Shown here piece by piece: positions 33,090 to 41,239 of a stretch of DNA of 64,000 bases. The notes below the pieces were generated by a model. The model was not told the origin of the DNA and ran no database searches. It saw nothing but the letters and a program-made list of their open reading frames with translations. Position 1 is the first letter of the stretch, and each line of letters starts with the position of its first letter. The DNA is taken from contig CAVSWH010000001.1 of the NCBI GenBank assembly GCA_963731625.1, forward strand, positions 620,001 through 684,000, written 5' to 3'. This DNA comes from PALSA-555 sp963731625 (GTDB taxonomy: Bacteria; Actinomycetota; Acidimicrobiia; IMCC26256; PALSA-555). The position numbers were made by a program, and so were the translations under genes.

Positions 33090-34241
33090 TCACGCGGCGT
33101 GCAGGCGGTCCACGACCTGCGCGACCTGGTCGTCGGCCAACGTCAGGGCGAGGCGCACCTCGGCGGTGCCCGCGGCACCGTAGAGATCACCCGGGGCGAC
33201 GAGCACACCGGCGCGCGCGAACCACTCGGCGAGGGCCCAGCCGTCCGGCGTGTCGGTGCGCGCCAGCCACAGGTAGAAGGTCGACGGGCCGCCGACGTGG
33301 CGGACGTCATGCCGGGCGAGCGCGTCCAGCACGGCTGTCCGGCGCCGGGCGTAGCGGGCCCGCTGCTCGTCGACGTGCGCGTCGTCGCCGAGGGCGGCCG
33401 TCGCGGCGGCCTGGACCGGTCCGGGCACCATGAGGCCGGCGTGCTTGCGGACCTCACCCAGGTAGGTGATGAGTTCGGCGTCGCCGGCGACGAAGCCGAC
33501 GCGCAGGCCCGCCATGTTCGAGCGCTTGGAGAGCGAGTGGACGGCCAGCACCCCCTCGTCGCCCGAGGCCAACGCGGTCACGGGCTTCGCCGCCTGCCCC
33601 TGGCCGTCGTAGGTGAACTCGGCGTAGCACTCGTCGCTCGCGACGACGATGCCTCGGCGGCGTCCCCACTCGACGGTGCCGTCGAGCGCCTCGGCCGTCG
33701 CCGAGGCGCCGGTCGGATTGGCGGGGTCGTTGAGCCAGAGCAGCAGGGCTCGGTCCCGGTCGTCACGTTCGACGGCTTCGACGTCGAGGTGCCAGTCCGA
33801 ATCGACCGGGACGGGCACCGCCCGGAGGCCGGCCAACGTCGCGCCGAGGGCGTAGGTGGGGTACGCGACCGCGGGATAGAGGACGGTGTCGCGTCCGGGG
33901 TCGCGCAGCGACAGCCAGCGCGGGAGCGAGGCGACGAACTCCTTCGTGCCGACGCAGGCGCACACCGCGCTCGGGTCGACGGTGACGCCGAAGCGTCGGG
34001 CGAGCCAGTCGGCGGCGGCGCCCCGGTACGCGGCCGTCCCGATCGTCGGCGGGTAGCCGCGTGCGCTGCCCATCGCGTCGTCGAGCGCCCGGCGGGCGAC
34101 CTCGGGCAGGGGGTCGACCGGCGTGCCCACCGAGGCGTCGATGACACCGCCGGGGACCTCGTCCGCGAGCGCGCGGAGGCCGCCGAGCCGATCGTGAGGG
34201 TAGGGCGGGGGGACGAAGCCGGCTTCCGTGTCGCGCGGCAT
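33090..34241 (-). CDS. dapC: Succinyldiaminopimelate transaminase
   Basis: A 383-residue class I/II aminotransferase using PLP. Motifs: the substrate and cofactor loop GYPPTIGTAAYR, the conserved NDPANPTGA, DECYAEF and the PLP lysine in HSLSKRSNMAGLRVGF. It resembles actinobacterial DapC, which converts N-succinyl-2-amino-6-ketopimelate to N-succinyl-LL-diaminopimelate, and its place beside dapD supports this over other aminotransferase roles. ATG start with a TAGCCT hexamer 6 nt upstream and no ribosome-binding site. Confidence 0.92.
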   Translation of the reverse strand: MPRDTEAGFVPPPYPHDRLGGLRALADEVPGGVIDASVGTPVDPLPEVARRALDDAMGSARGYPPTIGTAAYRGAAADWLARRFGVTVDPSAVCACVGTKEFVASLPRWLSLRDPGRDTVLYPAVAYPTYALGATLAGLRAVPVPVDSDWHLDVEAVERDDRDRALLLWLNDPANPTGASATAEALDGTVEWGRRRGIVVASDECYAEFTYDGQGQAAKPVTALASGDEGVLAVHSLSKRSNMAGLRVGFVAGDAELITYLGEVRKHAGLMVPGPVQAAATAALGDDAHVDEQRARYARRRTAVLDALARHDVRHVGGPSTFYLWLARTDTPDGWALAEWFARAGVLVAPGDLYGAAGTAEVRLALTLADDQVAQVVDRLHAA

Positions 34242-34247
34242 CGTCGG

Positions 34248-34253
34248 AGGCTA
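34248..34253 (-). promoter_or_regulatory. -10 element (TAGCCT) for dapC
   Basis: Ends 6 nt before the ATG at 34241. Confidence 0.5.
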
Positions 34254-34270
34254 CCGCCGGGACTCGTGCG

Positions 34271-35572
34271 TCAGCCGGTGACGAACCCCTGAAATCGTCC
34301 GAGGTCGAGGTCGTCGACCCGTGCCCGCACGCGCGTCCCGGCCTCGGCGTGGACCTCGATGAGCACCTCGCCCTCCCGGTGCAGCGCGGCGAGCACGTCG
34401 CCGCGGTCGTACGGGACGAGCAGCTCCACGACCGAGCCCAGCGACCGGAGCCGCTCCGCGAGCACGTCGGCGAGCTTGTCGAGGCCCTCGCCGGTGCGCG
34501 CCGACACGGCGACCGCCGCCTCGCCGACGCCGAGGTCCCGCGCGCTGTCCGGCGCCGCGTCGAGCTTGTTGACGACGAGGAGCTCGGGTCGGTCCCCGGC
34601 GCCGATCTCGTCGAGCACCGACCGCACCGCGGCGACCTGCGTCGACGCATCCGGCGACGCGCCGTCCACGACGTGGACGACGAGGTCGGCGTCGGTCACG
34701 ACCTCGAGGGTCGAACGGAACGCCTCCACGAGCTCGTGCGGCAGCCGCTGCACGAAGCCGACCGTGTCGGAGCAGAGGACGGTCTCGCCGCTCAGCAGAC
34801 GCAGCCGCCGCGTCGTCGGGTCGAGGGTGGAGAAGAGCCGGTCCTCGACGCGGACATGCGCGTCCGTGAGCGCGTTCAGGAGCGTGGACTTCCCGGCGTT
34901 CGTGTAGCCGACGAGGCAGACCGTGGGGATCGCTCGGCGGTGCCGGGCCTTGGCCTGCGTCGCGCGGGTCTGGGCGACGCGCTCGAGGTCCTTCTCGAGC
35001 TTCGTGATGCGGCGCTGGATGCGCCGGCGGTCGACCTCGAGCTGCGTCTCGCCCGGACCCCGGGTGCCGATGCCGCCGCCCTGCTGGCTGAGGGCGATGC
35101 CGCGGCCGCGCAGGCGGGGCAGCCGGTAGCGGAGCTGGGCGAGCTCGACCTGGAGCATCCCGGCCTGACTGGTGGCGTGCTGGGCGAAGATGTCCATGAT
35201 CAGGGCGACCCGGTCGACGACGTCCCGGCCGAGGCGCTGCTCGAGGTTCCGCTGTTGGGCGGGCGTGAGCTCGTCGTCGAAGACGACGACGTCGATGTCG
35301 TAGGCGTCGGCGGTGCTCCGCAGCTCCTCGGCCTTGCCGGGTCCGACGTAGGTCGCGGGGTCGGGCCGGTCGCGGCGCTGCAGCACGGTCTCGACGGGCT
35401 CGGCGCCCGCGGTGTCGGTCAGTCGGGCGAGCTCGTCGAGCGAGGCCTCGGCCGCGGCCGCGGTGCGGGTGCCCGCACCGGTGCCGACGAGCAAGGCGCG
35501 TTGGCGGACGACCTCGAGGTCGATCTCGGTGGCGGTGAGCCGCCGCCGGGCGCGGCCGGGTCCGCTGCTCAC
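34271..35572 (-). CDS. hflX: Ribosome-associated GTPase HflX
   Basis: A 433-residue GTPase that splits stalled or heat-damaged 70S ribosomes. The N-terminal HflX domain holds YVGPGKAEEL and a glycine-rich linker (QQGGGIGTRGPGETQLEVDRR, about 163-183), followed by the GTPase domain: G1 GYTNAGKST (222-230), G3 DTVGFVQRLP and G4 NKLD. The GTG start overlaps the stop of dapF (GTGA), linking it to the miaB-miaA-dapF-hflX chain. Confidence 0.96.
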   Translation of the reverse strand: MSSGPGRARRRLTATEIDLEVVRQRALLVGTGAGTRTAAAAEASLDELARLTDTAGAEPVETVLQRRDRPDPATYVGPGKAEELRSTADAYDIDVVVFDDELTPAQQRNLEQRLGRDVVDRVALIMDIFAQHATSQAGMLQVELAQLRYRLPRLRGRGIALSQQGGGIGTRGPGETQLEVDRRRIQRRITKLEKDLERVAQTRATQAKARHRRAIPTVCLVGYTNAGKSTLLNALTDAHVRVEDRLFSTLDPTTRRLRLLSGETVLCSDTVGFVQRLPHELVEAFRSTLEVVTDADLVVHVVDGASPDASTQVAAVRSVLDEIGAGDRPELLVVNKLDAAPDSARDLGVGEAAVAVSARTGEGLDKLADVLAERLRSLGSVVELLVPYDRGDVLAALHREGEVLIEVHAEAGTRVRARVDDLDLGRFQGFVTG

Positions 35573-36387
35573 GAGGGCGGGACGTCGACGTCGAAGACGT
35601 GGGTGACCGGCCCGCCGAGTCGGACGGTGGTCCCGAGCGTCACCTCGAGATCACCCCCGGGGACGTGGACCGTGACGTGCTCGTCGACGAGCCCGCGCCG
35701 ATGCGCGACGGCGGCCGCGGCGCACGCGCCCGTGCCGCACGAGAGGGTCTCACCGACGCCGCGCTCCCAGACGCGCATGCGGAGCGCGTTCCGTCCCACC
35801 GGTGTGACGAACTCGACGTTCGTCCCCGACGGGAACCGCGCATCGTGCTCGAGGTGGGGGCCGTGCTGGGTCACGCGGGTGCCGTCGACATCGTCGACGA
35901 GGAGGACGAGGTGCGGGTTGCCGATGCCGGCCGCGTCGCCGTGGTACGTGACGCCGTGGTACGTGACGTCGAGGTCGAGCGCGGTCGGGCCGGTGACCGG
36001 GATCGCGGCCGGGTCGAAGGTGACGGCGCCCATGTCGACCGTGGCGCCCCGGAGCTGGCCGGCAGCGTCGCGCTCGAGGTCGATGGTGCGGCGCCCGGCG
36101 GCGGTGTCGACGACGAGGCGACGGTCGCCGAGGCCGCGGGCGACGGCCACCCACGCGAGGCAGCGGATCCCGTTGCCACTCATCTCGGCCGGGCTGCCGT
36201 CGGCGTTGTAGAGGGTCATGGTGCAGTCGGCCCCGTCGGCGCCGGGCCCGAGGATCAGGAGCCCGTCGGCTCCGATGCCGCGGTGGCGGTCGCACAGGTC
36301 GCGGGCCGCGGCCGGCGAGGGCCCCGGCGCGTCGGCGACGAGGAAGTCGTTCCCGGTGGCGTGGAGCTTCGCCAGGCGCGTCGTCAC
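35569..36387 (-). CDS. dapF: Diaminopimelate epimerase
   Basis: Converts LL- to meso-diaminopimelate, the precursor of lysine and of peptidoglycan cross-links. The 272-residue protein has the two catalytic cysteines: Cys76 in MSGNGIRC and Cys217 in SCGTGACA; KLHATGNDF is the N-terminal signature. GTG 36387 overlaps the miaA stop (GTGA), so the longer open frame is rejected. A 15-bp tandem duplication (35938-35967) repeats VTYHG in the protein. Confidence 0.96.
   Translation of the reverse strand: MTTRLAKLHATGNDFLVADAPGPSPAAARDLCDRHRGIGADGLLILGPGADGADCTMTLYNADGSPAEMSGNGIRCLAWVAVARGLGDRRLVVDTAAGRRTIDLERDAAGQLRGATVDMGAVTFDPAAIPVTGPTALDLDVTYHGVTYHGDAAGIGNPHLVLLVDDVDGTRVTQHGPHLEHDARFPSGTNVEFVTPVGRNALRMRVWERGVGETLSCGTGACAAAAVAHRRGLVDEHVTVHVPGGDLEVTLGTTVRLGGPVTHVFDVDVPPS
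35938..35967. repeat. 15-bp perfect tandem duplication inside dapF
   Basis: GCCGTGGTACGTGAC occurs twice in direct succession (35938-35952, 35953-35967). It adds five in-frame residues (VTYHG repeated) between the two halves of DapF. Confidence 0.85.
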
Positions 36388-37328
36388 GTGCTCCAGGCTG
36401 CCAGCAGCGAGGGCAGCACCCGGCAGGGGTTCTCGGGGCTGGCGTGCCAGGTGATCCGGGGATCGCGGCGGAACCACATGCGCTGGCGGCGCGCGAACGA
36501 CCGGGTGCGGCGGATCACGGCCTCGAGCTCCGGGGCCGCAGGTGGGCGCCCGGCGTCGAGCGCGTCGGCGAGCTCGCGGTAGCCGATGGCCTGGCGCGCG
36601 GTTCGGCTCAGCCCGGGACCGTCCAGCGCCGCCTGCACCTCATCGACGAGGCCAGCGTCGCGCATGGCGTCGACCCGGGCGGCGATCCTCGCCGAGAGCA
36701 CGTCGCGGGGCAGCCACACACCGGCGACCCGCACCGGGAAGGCCGTCGGGCCGAACGCGGCGACGCCGGGGCCGAACGACGAGAACGGCTGTCCGGTGAC
36801 GGCAATCACCTCGAGCGCGCGCACGATGCGGCGGGCGTTGTGCGGGTCGATGCGCGCGGCCGCCGTCGGGTCGGCGGCCTGGAGCCGCTCGTAGGCGCGG
36901 GCCACACCGCCCGGCTCGGCCGTCTCGGCCTCGAGGGCGACGCGCAGGTCGAGGTCCTCGCCGGGCAGCCGGAGGTCGTCGAGCACGGCCTGGACGTACA
37001 GGCCGGTGCCGCCGACGAGCAGCGCCCGGTGCCCCCGCGACTCGATGTCGTTGACGGCCGCCCGGGCCATCGCTTGCGTGCGCGCGACCGACCATTCCTC
37101 GTCAGGGTCGGCGACGTCGAGCAGGTGGTGCGGGACGGCGGCGCGGGTCGACGCGTCCGGCTTGGCCGTCCCGATGTCGAGGGTCCGATAGACCTGCATC
37201 GAGTCGAGCGAGACGATCTCGACGTCACCGAGCGTCCGGGCGACAGCGGCGGCGAGCACCGACTTCCCGGACGCCGTCGGCCCCACGAGGGCCAGGTGGA
37301 GCGGGGACGTGGGCGGCGTCGGGGTCAG
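36384..37328 (-). CDS. miaA: tRNA dimethylallyltransferase MiaA (CTG start overlapping miaB stop)
   Basis: Adds a dimethylallyl group to A37 of tRNAs that read UNN codons; MiaB then acts on the product. The P-loop GPTASGKS, the DSMQVYRTLDIGTAKP segment and VGGTGLYVQA are all present. A GTG at 37286 sits inside the first beta strand (VGPTASGKS) and would remove part of it. The CTG at 37328 overlaps the miaB stop (CTGA) and gives LTPTPPTSPLHLALVGPTASGKS-like continuity with the family start; CTG 37295 is a shorter option. Product about 314 residues, normal for MiaA. The stop overlaps the dapF start. Confidence 0.93.
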   Translation of the reverse strand: MTPTPPTSPLHLALVGPTASGKSVLAAAVARTLGDVEIVSLDSMQVYRTLDIGTAKPDASTRAAVPHHLLDVADPDEEWSVARTQAMARAAVNDIESRGHRALLVGGTGLYVQAVLDDLRLPGEDLDLRVALEAETAEPGGVARAYERLQAADPTAAARIDPHNARRIVRALEVIAVTGQPFSSFGPGVAAFGPTAFPVRVAGVWLPRDVLSARIAARVDAMRDAGLVDEVQAALDGPGLSRTARQAIGYRELADALDAGRPPAAPELEAVIRRTRSFARRQRMWFRRDPRITWHASPENPCRVLPSLLAAWST

Positions 37329-38674
37329 GCCGCGGCCACGGGGATGGTCTGGACCCGCTCACCGGCGAGCCAGTGCGGGGCGGCGTCGGTGATGCGCACC
37401 CGAGCGAGCTGGCCGACGGCGAGGCCGGGGCCGGCGGCGACGTGGACGAGCTTGCCTTGCCGGGTGCGGCCGCTCACGCGGTGGGGCTCGCGCTTCGAGG
37501 GCCCTTCGACGAGGATTTCCTCGACGTGGCCGATGCGGGCCTCGTGGTGGGCGAGCGCGTGACGCTCGACGACGGTGGTGAGGCGACGCAGGCGGTCCTG
37601 CGCGACCTCGGGTGCGACGAAGTCGTCACGGAGCTCGGCCGCCGGCGTCCCGGGTCGGGGCGAGTAGATGAAGGTGTACGCCGCGTCGAACGCGGCGGTG
37701 TCGACGACGGCGAGCGTCGCCTCGAAGTCGGCGTCGGTCTCACCGGGGAAGCCGACGATGATGTCGGTGGTGACGGCGAGGTCCGGGATCGCCTGACGGG
37801 CCGCGTCGAGCTTGGCGAGGTAGCGCTCGGCGGTGTAGCCGCGGTGCATGCGGGCCAAGGTCCGGTCGCTCCCCGCCTGGAGGGGCAGGTGCAGCTGCTC
37901 GCAGACGGCGTCGCACTCGGCCATCGCCGCGATCGTCTCGGGTCGCAGGTCCTTCGGGTGGGGGGAGGTGAAGCGGATGCGGCGGACGCCGGGCACGGCG
38001 TCGACGGCGCGCAGCAGGTCCGCGAAGCGCGGCCGGTACTGGCCGGCGCCGAGGTCACGGCCGTACGAGTTGACGTTCTGGCCGAGGAGCGTGACCTCGC
38101 GGACGCCGTCGTCCGCGAGGGCCTCGATCTCGTGGATCACGTCGCCGAGCCGCCGGCTGATCTCGGGTCCCCGCACGATCGGGACGATGCAGAACGTGCA
38201 GCTGTTGTCGCAGCCGATCTGGATCGTCACCCAGGCGCGGTGCGCGCTGGCCCGGGCCGGGGGTGGCCCCGCGGGGCTCGCGGCGTCCTCCTCGAGGATC
38301 TCGACGACCGGGCCGTCCTGGCGGGCCCGGTCGAGCAGCGCGGGTGCGTGGGCGAGGTTGTGGGTGCCGAAGACGACGTCGACGTGCCCGGCCCGGCGCA
38401 GGACGTCGCCGCGGTCCTTCTGGGCGAGGCAGCCCCCGACGGCGATCTGGACGTCGGGCCGGCGGTCCTTCAGCGCCTTGAGGTGCCCCAGGTGGCCGTA
38501 GAGCTTGTTGTCGGCGTTCTCGCGGATGCAGCAGGTGTTGAGGACGATCACGTCGGCGACGTCGGGATCGTCGGTCGCCTCGAGCCCGTCGGCGCGCAGC
38601 ATCCCCGCGAGCCGCTCCGAGTCGTGCTCGTTCATCTGGCACCCGAAGGTGCGGATGTGGAACCGCTTCGCCAT
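37325..38674 (-). CDS. miaB: tRNA-2-methylthio-N6-dimethylallyladenosine synthase
   Basis: Radical SAM methylthiotransferase that modifies A37 after MiaA. The 449-residue protein has N-terminal UPF0004 cluster cysteines 12, 48 and 82, the radical SAM cysteines 155, 159 and 162 (GCDNSCTFC) and a C-terminal TRAM domain (about 375-440). First gene of the overlapping miaB-miaA-dapF-hflX chain. TAGACT stands 9 nt before the ATG. Confidence 0.97.
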   Translation of the reverse strand: MAKRFHIRTFGCQMNEHDSERLAGMLRADGLEATDDPDVADVIVLNTCCIRENADNKLYGHLGHLKALKDRRPDVQIAVGGCLAQKDRGDVLRRAGHVDVVFGTHNLAHAPALLDRARQDGPVVEILEEDAASPAGPPPARASAHRAWVTIQIGCDNSCTFCIVPIVRGPEISRRLGDVIHEIEALADDGVREVTLLGQNVNSYGRDLGAGQYRPRFADLLRAVDAVPGVRRIRFTSPHPKDLRPETIAAMAECDAVCEQLHLPLQAGSDRTLARMHRGYTAERYLAKLDAARQAIPDLAVTTDIIVGFPGETDADFEATLAVVDTAAFDAAYTFIYSPRPGTPAAELRDDFVAPEVAQDRLRRLTTVVERHALAHHEARIGHVEEILVEGPSKREPHRVSGRTRQGKLVHVAAGPGLAVGQLARVRITDAAPHWLAGERVQTIPVAAA

Positions 38675-38683
38675 CGGCGTTCG

Positions 38684-38689
38684 AGTCTA
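38684..38689 (-). promoter_or_regulatory. -10 element (TAGACT) for miaB and the downstream chain
   Basis: Ends 9 nt before the ATG at 38674; the spacing is slightly longer than at other genes here. Confidence 0.4.
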
Positions 38690-38717
38690 CGGGGCGGGTC
38701 TGTCAGGATCACCCGCC

Positions 38718-39440
38718 GTGCACGTCGGGGTGGGAGCGTTCGTGGTGGCGGCCACGGCGGTGTCGGTGGGTGCGATCGTCCAGGGGTCGATCGGGTTCGG
38801 GTTGAACCTGCTGTCGGCGCCGTTCGTCGCGATCGTGGTGCCGCGGGCGCTGCCCGCGACGCTGGTGCTCGTGGCGTTCCCGTTGGCCGTCACGCTGTTG
38901 GCCCGCGAGCACGCGCACGTGCATCGGCGGGCTTTGCCCTGGCTGGTGCTCGGCGCGGTGCCGGGCACGATGCTCGGCTTGCTGATCGTCGGGCAGGTGA
39001 GCAGCACCGAGCTGGCGATCGTCGTCGGTTCGATCACGCTGCTCGGCGTGGCGCTCAGTGTCCTGTCGCCGCCGGTCGCGGTGACGCCGGCGACGGCGTT
39101 CGCCGCCGGGTTGGTGTCGAACGTGTTCGGGACGGCGTCGTCGGTCGGGGGTCCGCCGGTCGGGCTGCTGTTCCAGCATCATCCTGGCCCGGAGGCCCGC
39201 TCGACGCTGAGTGGGTTCTTCGCGACGAGCGCGCTGCTGTCGCTGCTCGGTTACGTGCTGACGGGGAACATCACGGTCGACCAGCTGCAATTCGCCGCCG
39301 AGCTGCTGCCGTTCATGGTCGGCGGCTTCTGGATCAGCCGCCATCTCCACGGCCGTGTCGACCGGGGATGGCTGCGTCCCACGGTGCTCGCCCTGTCGGC
39401 GACGGCCGGGGCGGTGGCCATCCTGCGCGCGGTGCTGTAG
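38718..39440 (+). CDS. TSUP/TauE-SafE family membrane transporter
   Basis: A 240-residue polytopic membrane protein with about seven or eight hydrophobic helices. It has the two-fold repeated layout of the TSUP family (GSIGFGLNLLSAPFVAIVVP in the first half and GTASSVGGPPVGLLF in the second). Members export sulfite, sulfonates or organic anions. GTG 38718 is used because the first helix follows; the open frame to 38505 overlaps miaB. It takes the position where many actinobacteria have recX, although on the opposite strand. Confidence 0.88.
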   Translation: MHVGVGAFVVAATAVSVGAIVQGSIGFGLNLLSAPFVAIVVPRALPATLVLVAFPLAVTLLAREHAHVHRRALPWLVLGAVPGTMLGLLIVGQVSSTELAIVVGSITLLGVALSVLSPPVAVTPATAFAAGLVSNVFGTASSVGGPPVGLLFQHHPGPEARSTLSGFFATSALLSLLGYVLTGNITVDQLQFAAELLPFMVGGFWISRHLHGRVDRGWLRPTVLALSATAGAVAILRAVL

Positions 39441-39444
39441 AGCA

Positions 39445-39486
39445 GCACGCCGGTGGCGGGAGCAGAGCTCCCGCCACCGGTCGTGC
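39445..39486. terminator. Bidirectional terminator between the TSUP gene and recA
   Basis: A perfect 13-bp stem (39450-39462 with 39468-39480) closes a 5-nt loop; GCACG (39445-39449) and CGTGC (39482-39486) extend it past one bulged base. It lies 5 bases after the TSUP stop and 20 bases after the recA stop, so it serves both convergent genes. Confidence 0.8.
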
Positions 39487-39507
39487 CGGGCTGGGCAGGG
39501 GGCAGAT

Positions 39508-40545
39508 CTAGGACTCGACCTCGGCGGGTTCGGTGGCGTCCTCGGTCACGTCGACGGCGTCCTCGTCGAGGCCGACCGCGGCCCGGATCTTCTCGCTGAT
39601 CTGGACCATCACGTCGACGTTCTCGGTGAGGAACTGCTTGGAGTTCTCGCGGCCTTGGCCGAGCTGCTCGCCTTCGTACGTGTACCAGGCGCCGGACTTC
39701 TTGGCGATGCCGAGGTCGACGGCGACGTCGAGCAGTGAGCCTTCCCGGCTGATCCCGCGCCCGTACATGATGTCGAACTCGGCCTGCTTGAACGGGGCGC
39801 TGACCTTGTTCTTGACAACCTTGACGCGGGTGCGGTTCCCGACGACCTCGGCGCCGTCCTTGATCGACTCGACGCGGCGGATATCGAGGCGCACCGACGA
39901 GTAGAACTTCAGGGCCCGACCGCCGGGGGTCGTCTCCGGTGAGCCGTAGATCACGCCGATCTTCTCCCGCAGCTGGTTGATGAACACGCAGATCGTGCGG
40001 GACCGGTTGAGGTTGGCGGTGAGCTTGCGGAGCGCCTGGCTCATGAGCCGGGCTTGGAGGCCGACGTGGTGGTCGCCCATCTCGCCTTCGATCTCGGCGC
40101 GGGGCACGAGCGCGGCGACGGAGTCGATGACGACCACGTCGAGGGCCCCGGAGCGGATGAGCATGTCGGCGATCTCGAGGCCTTGCTCACCGGTGTCGGG
40201 CTGGGAGATGTACAGGTCGTCGACGTTCACGCCGATCGCGGCGGCGTAGACGGGGTCCATCGCGTGCTCGGCATCGATGTAGGCGCAGACCCCGCCGTTG
40301 CGCTGGGCTTCGGCGACCACGTGCATGGCGAGCGTCGACTTGCCGGAGGCTTCGGGGCCGAAGATCTCGACGACGCGGCCGCGTGGGAGGCCGCCGATGC
40401 CGAGCGCGAGGTCGAGGGCGAGCGCGCCGGTGGAGATGGCCTCGACGCCGACGTTGCCCCGCTCGCCGAGGCGCATGATGGCGCCCTTCCCGTACTGCTT
40501 CTCGATCTGACCGACGGCCATGTCGAGCGCTTGTTTGCGTTCCAC
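39508..40545 (-). CDS. recA: Recombinase RecA
   Basis: A 345-residue DNA strand-exchange protein and co-protease for LexA cleavage. Walker A GPEASGKST is at 63-71; DSVAALVPRAEIEGEMGD (loop 1 region) and the L2 region NQLREKIGV with PGGRALKFYSS are intact. The acidic C-terminus (TEDATEPAEVES) is typical. The GTG start is preceded by AGGAGG at 7 nt. An SOS box lies about 120 bp upstream. No recX follows. Confidence 0.98.
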   Translation of the reverse strand: MERKQALDMAVGQIEKQYGKGAIMRLGERGNVGVEAISTGALALDLALGIGGLPRGRVVEIFGPEASGKSTLAMHVVAEAQRNGGVCAYIDAEHAMDPVYAAAIGVNVDDLYISQPDTGEQGLEIADMLIRSGALDVVVIDSVAALVPRAEIEGEMGDHHVGLQARLMSQALRKLTANLNRSRTICVFINQLREKIGVIYGSPETTPGGRALKFYSSVRLDIRRVESIKDGAEVVGNRTRVKVVKNKVSAPFKQAEFDIMYGRGISREGSLLDVAVDLGIAKKSGAWYTYEGEQLGQGRENSKQFLTENVDVMVQISEKIRAAVGLDEDAVDVTEDATEPAEVES

Positions 40546-40666
40546 CTCGTCCTCCTGCGTGCCGGGCGTCGTGTTCTTCGGTGCTCGGACCTTCTACGTC
40601 GAGGGTGTGACGCGAAACCGAGCGTATCCGCTGGCTTACAGACGTGTAATTACCTGGGCAGCGTAT

Positions 40667-40682
40667 GCGAACAGGCGTTCGG
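40667..40682. promoter_or_regulatory. LexA (SOS) box upstream of recA
   Basis: GCGAACAGGCGTTCGG matches TCGAAC-N4-GTTCGA at all but the two outermost bases. It lies 121 bp upstream of the recA start, just past the end of thpR, which leaves room for a promoter and a leader of about 80-100 nt. Confidence 0.8.
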
Positions 40683-40684
40683 TT

Positions 40685-41239
40685 TCAAGGACCCAGAGGG
40701 AGCTGTCCCCACACGGTGTGGACCGCCCCGGTCGGGCGGGTGTCGCTCTCGACGACGGCGACGTCGGTGACGGTCCAGGGTGGCCCGATCGGCGTGGTGC
40801 CGAGGGCGTCGACGAGGTGCGTGAGGCGCCGGGGGCGCGGGGCGCGGGCGAGGGTGAGGTGTGGGTGGTAGGGGCGTTCGTCGTCGGGGTAGCCGAGCGT
40901 GCGGGTGGCGTCGCGCACCGCGGCGGCGAGCGCGACGAGCGGGTCGGCGTGCGGCACGCCGACCCAGAGCACGGTGGCGCGTCGGGGGGACGGGAAGGCG
41001 CCGCCGCCGGCGAGCTGGGCGTCGAAGCGGGGGACGGCGACCGCCGCGGCGACGGCGGCGCTGAGCGTCTCGGCGTCCTCGACCGCGCCCAGGAACTGGA
41101 GGGTGAGGTGCCACTGCGCGCGCGGCATCCAGCGAAGGCGTGGCTCACTGGCGGCGAGGTCGGCGACGCGAGTCTCGAGCACGTCGAGCACGTGGTCGGC
41201 CGGTGCGACGGCGACGAAGGCCCGCCGCAGCGCGGTCAC
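40685..41239 (-). CDS. thpR: RNA 2',3'-cyclic phosphodiesterase ThpR (LigT-like)
   Basis: A 184-residue 2H phosphoesterase. The two catalytic HxT motifs are H44-L-T46 (WHLTLQFLG) and H127-L-T129 (HPHLTLARA), about 80 residues apart as in the family. Related enzymes open 2',3'-cyclic phosphates and can join tRNA halves through 2'-5' bonds in vitro. GTG start overlaps the cinA stop (GTGA); last gene of the rimO-pgsA-cinA-thpR chain. Confidence 0.93.
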   Translation of the reverse strand: MTALRRAFVAVAPADHVLDVLETRVADLAASEPRLRWMPRAQWHLTLQFLGAVEDAETLSAAVAAAVAVPRFDAQLAGGGAFPSPRRATVLWVGVPHADPLVALAAAVRDATRTLGYPDDERPYHPHLTLARAPRPRRLTHLVDALGTTPIGPPWTVTDVAVVESDTRPTGAVHTVWGQLPLGP

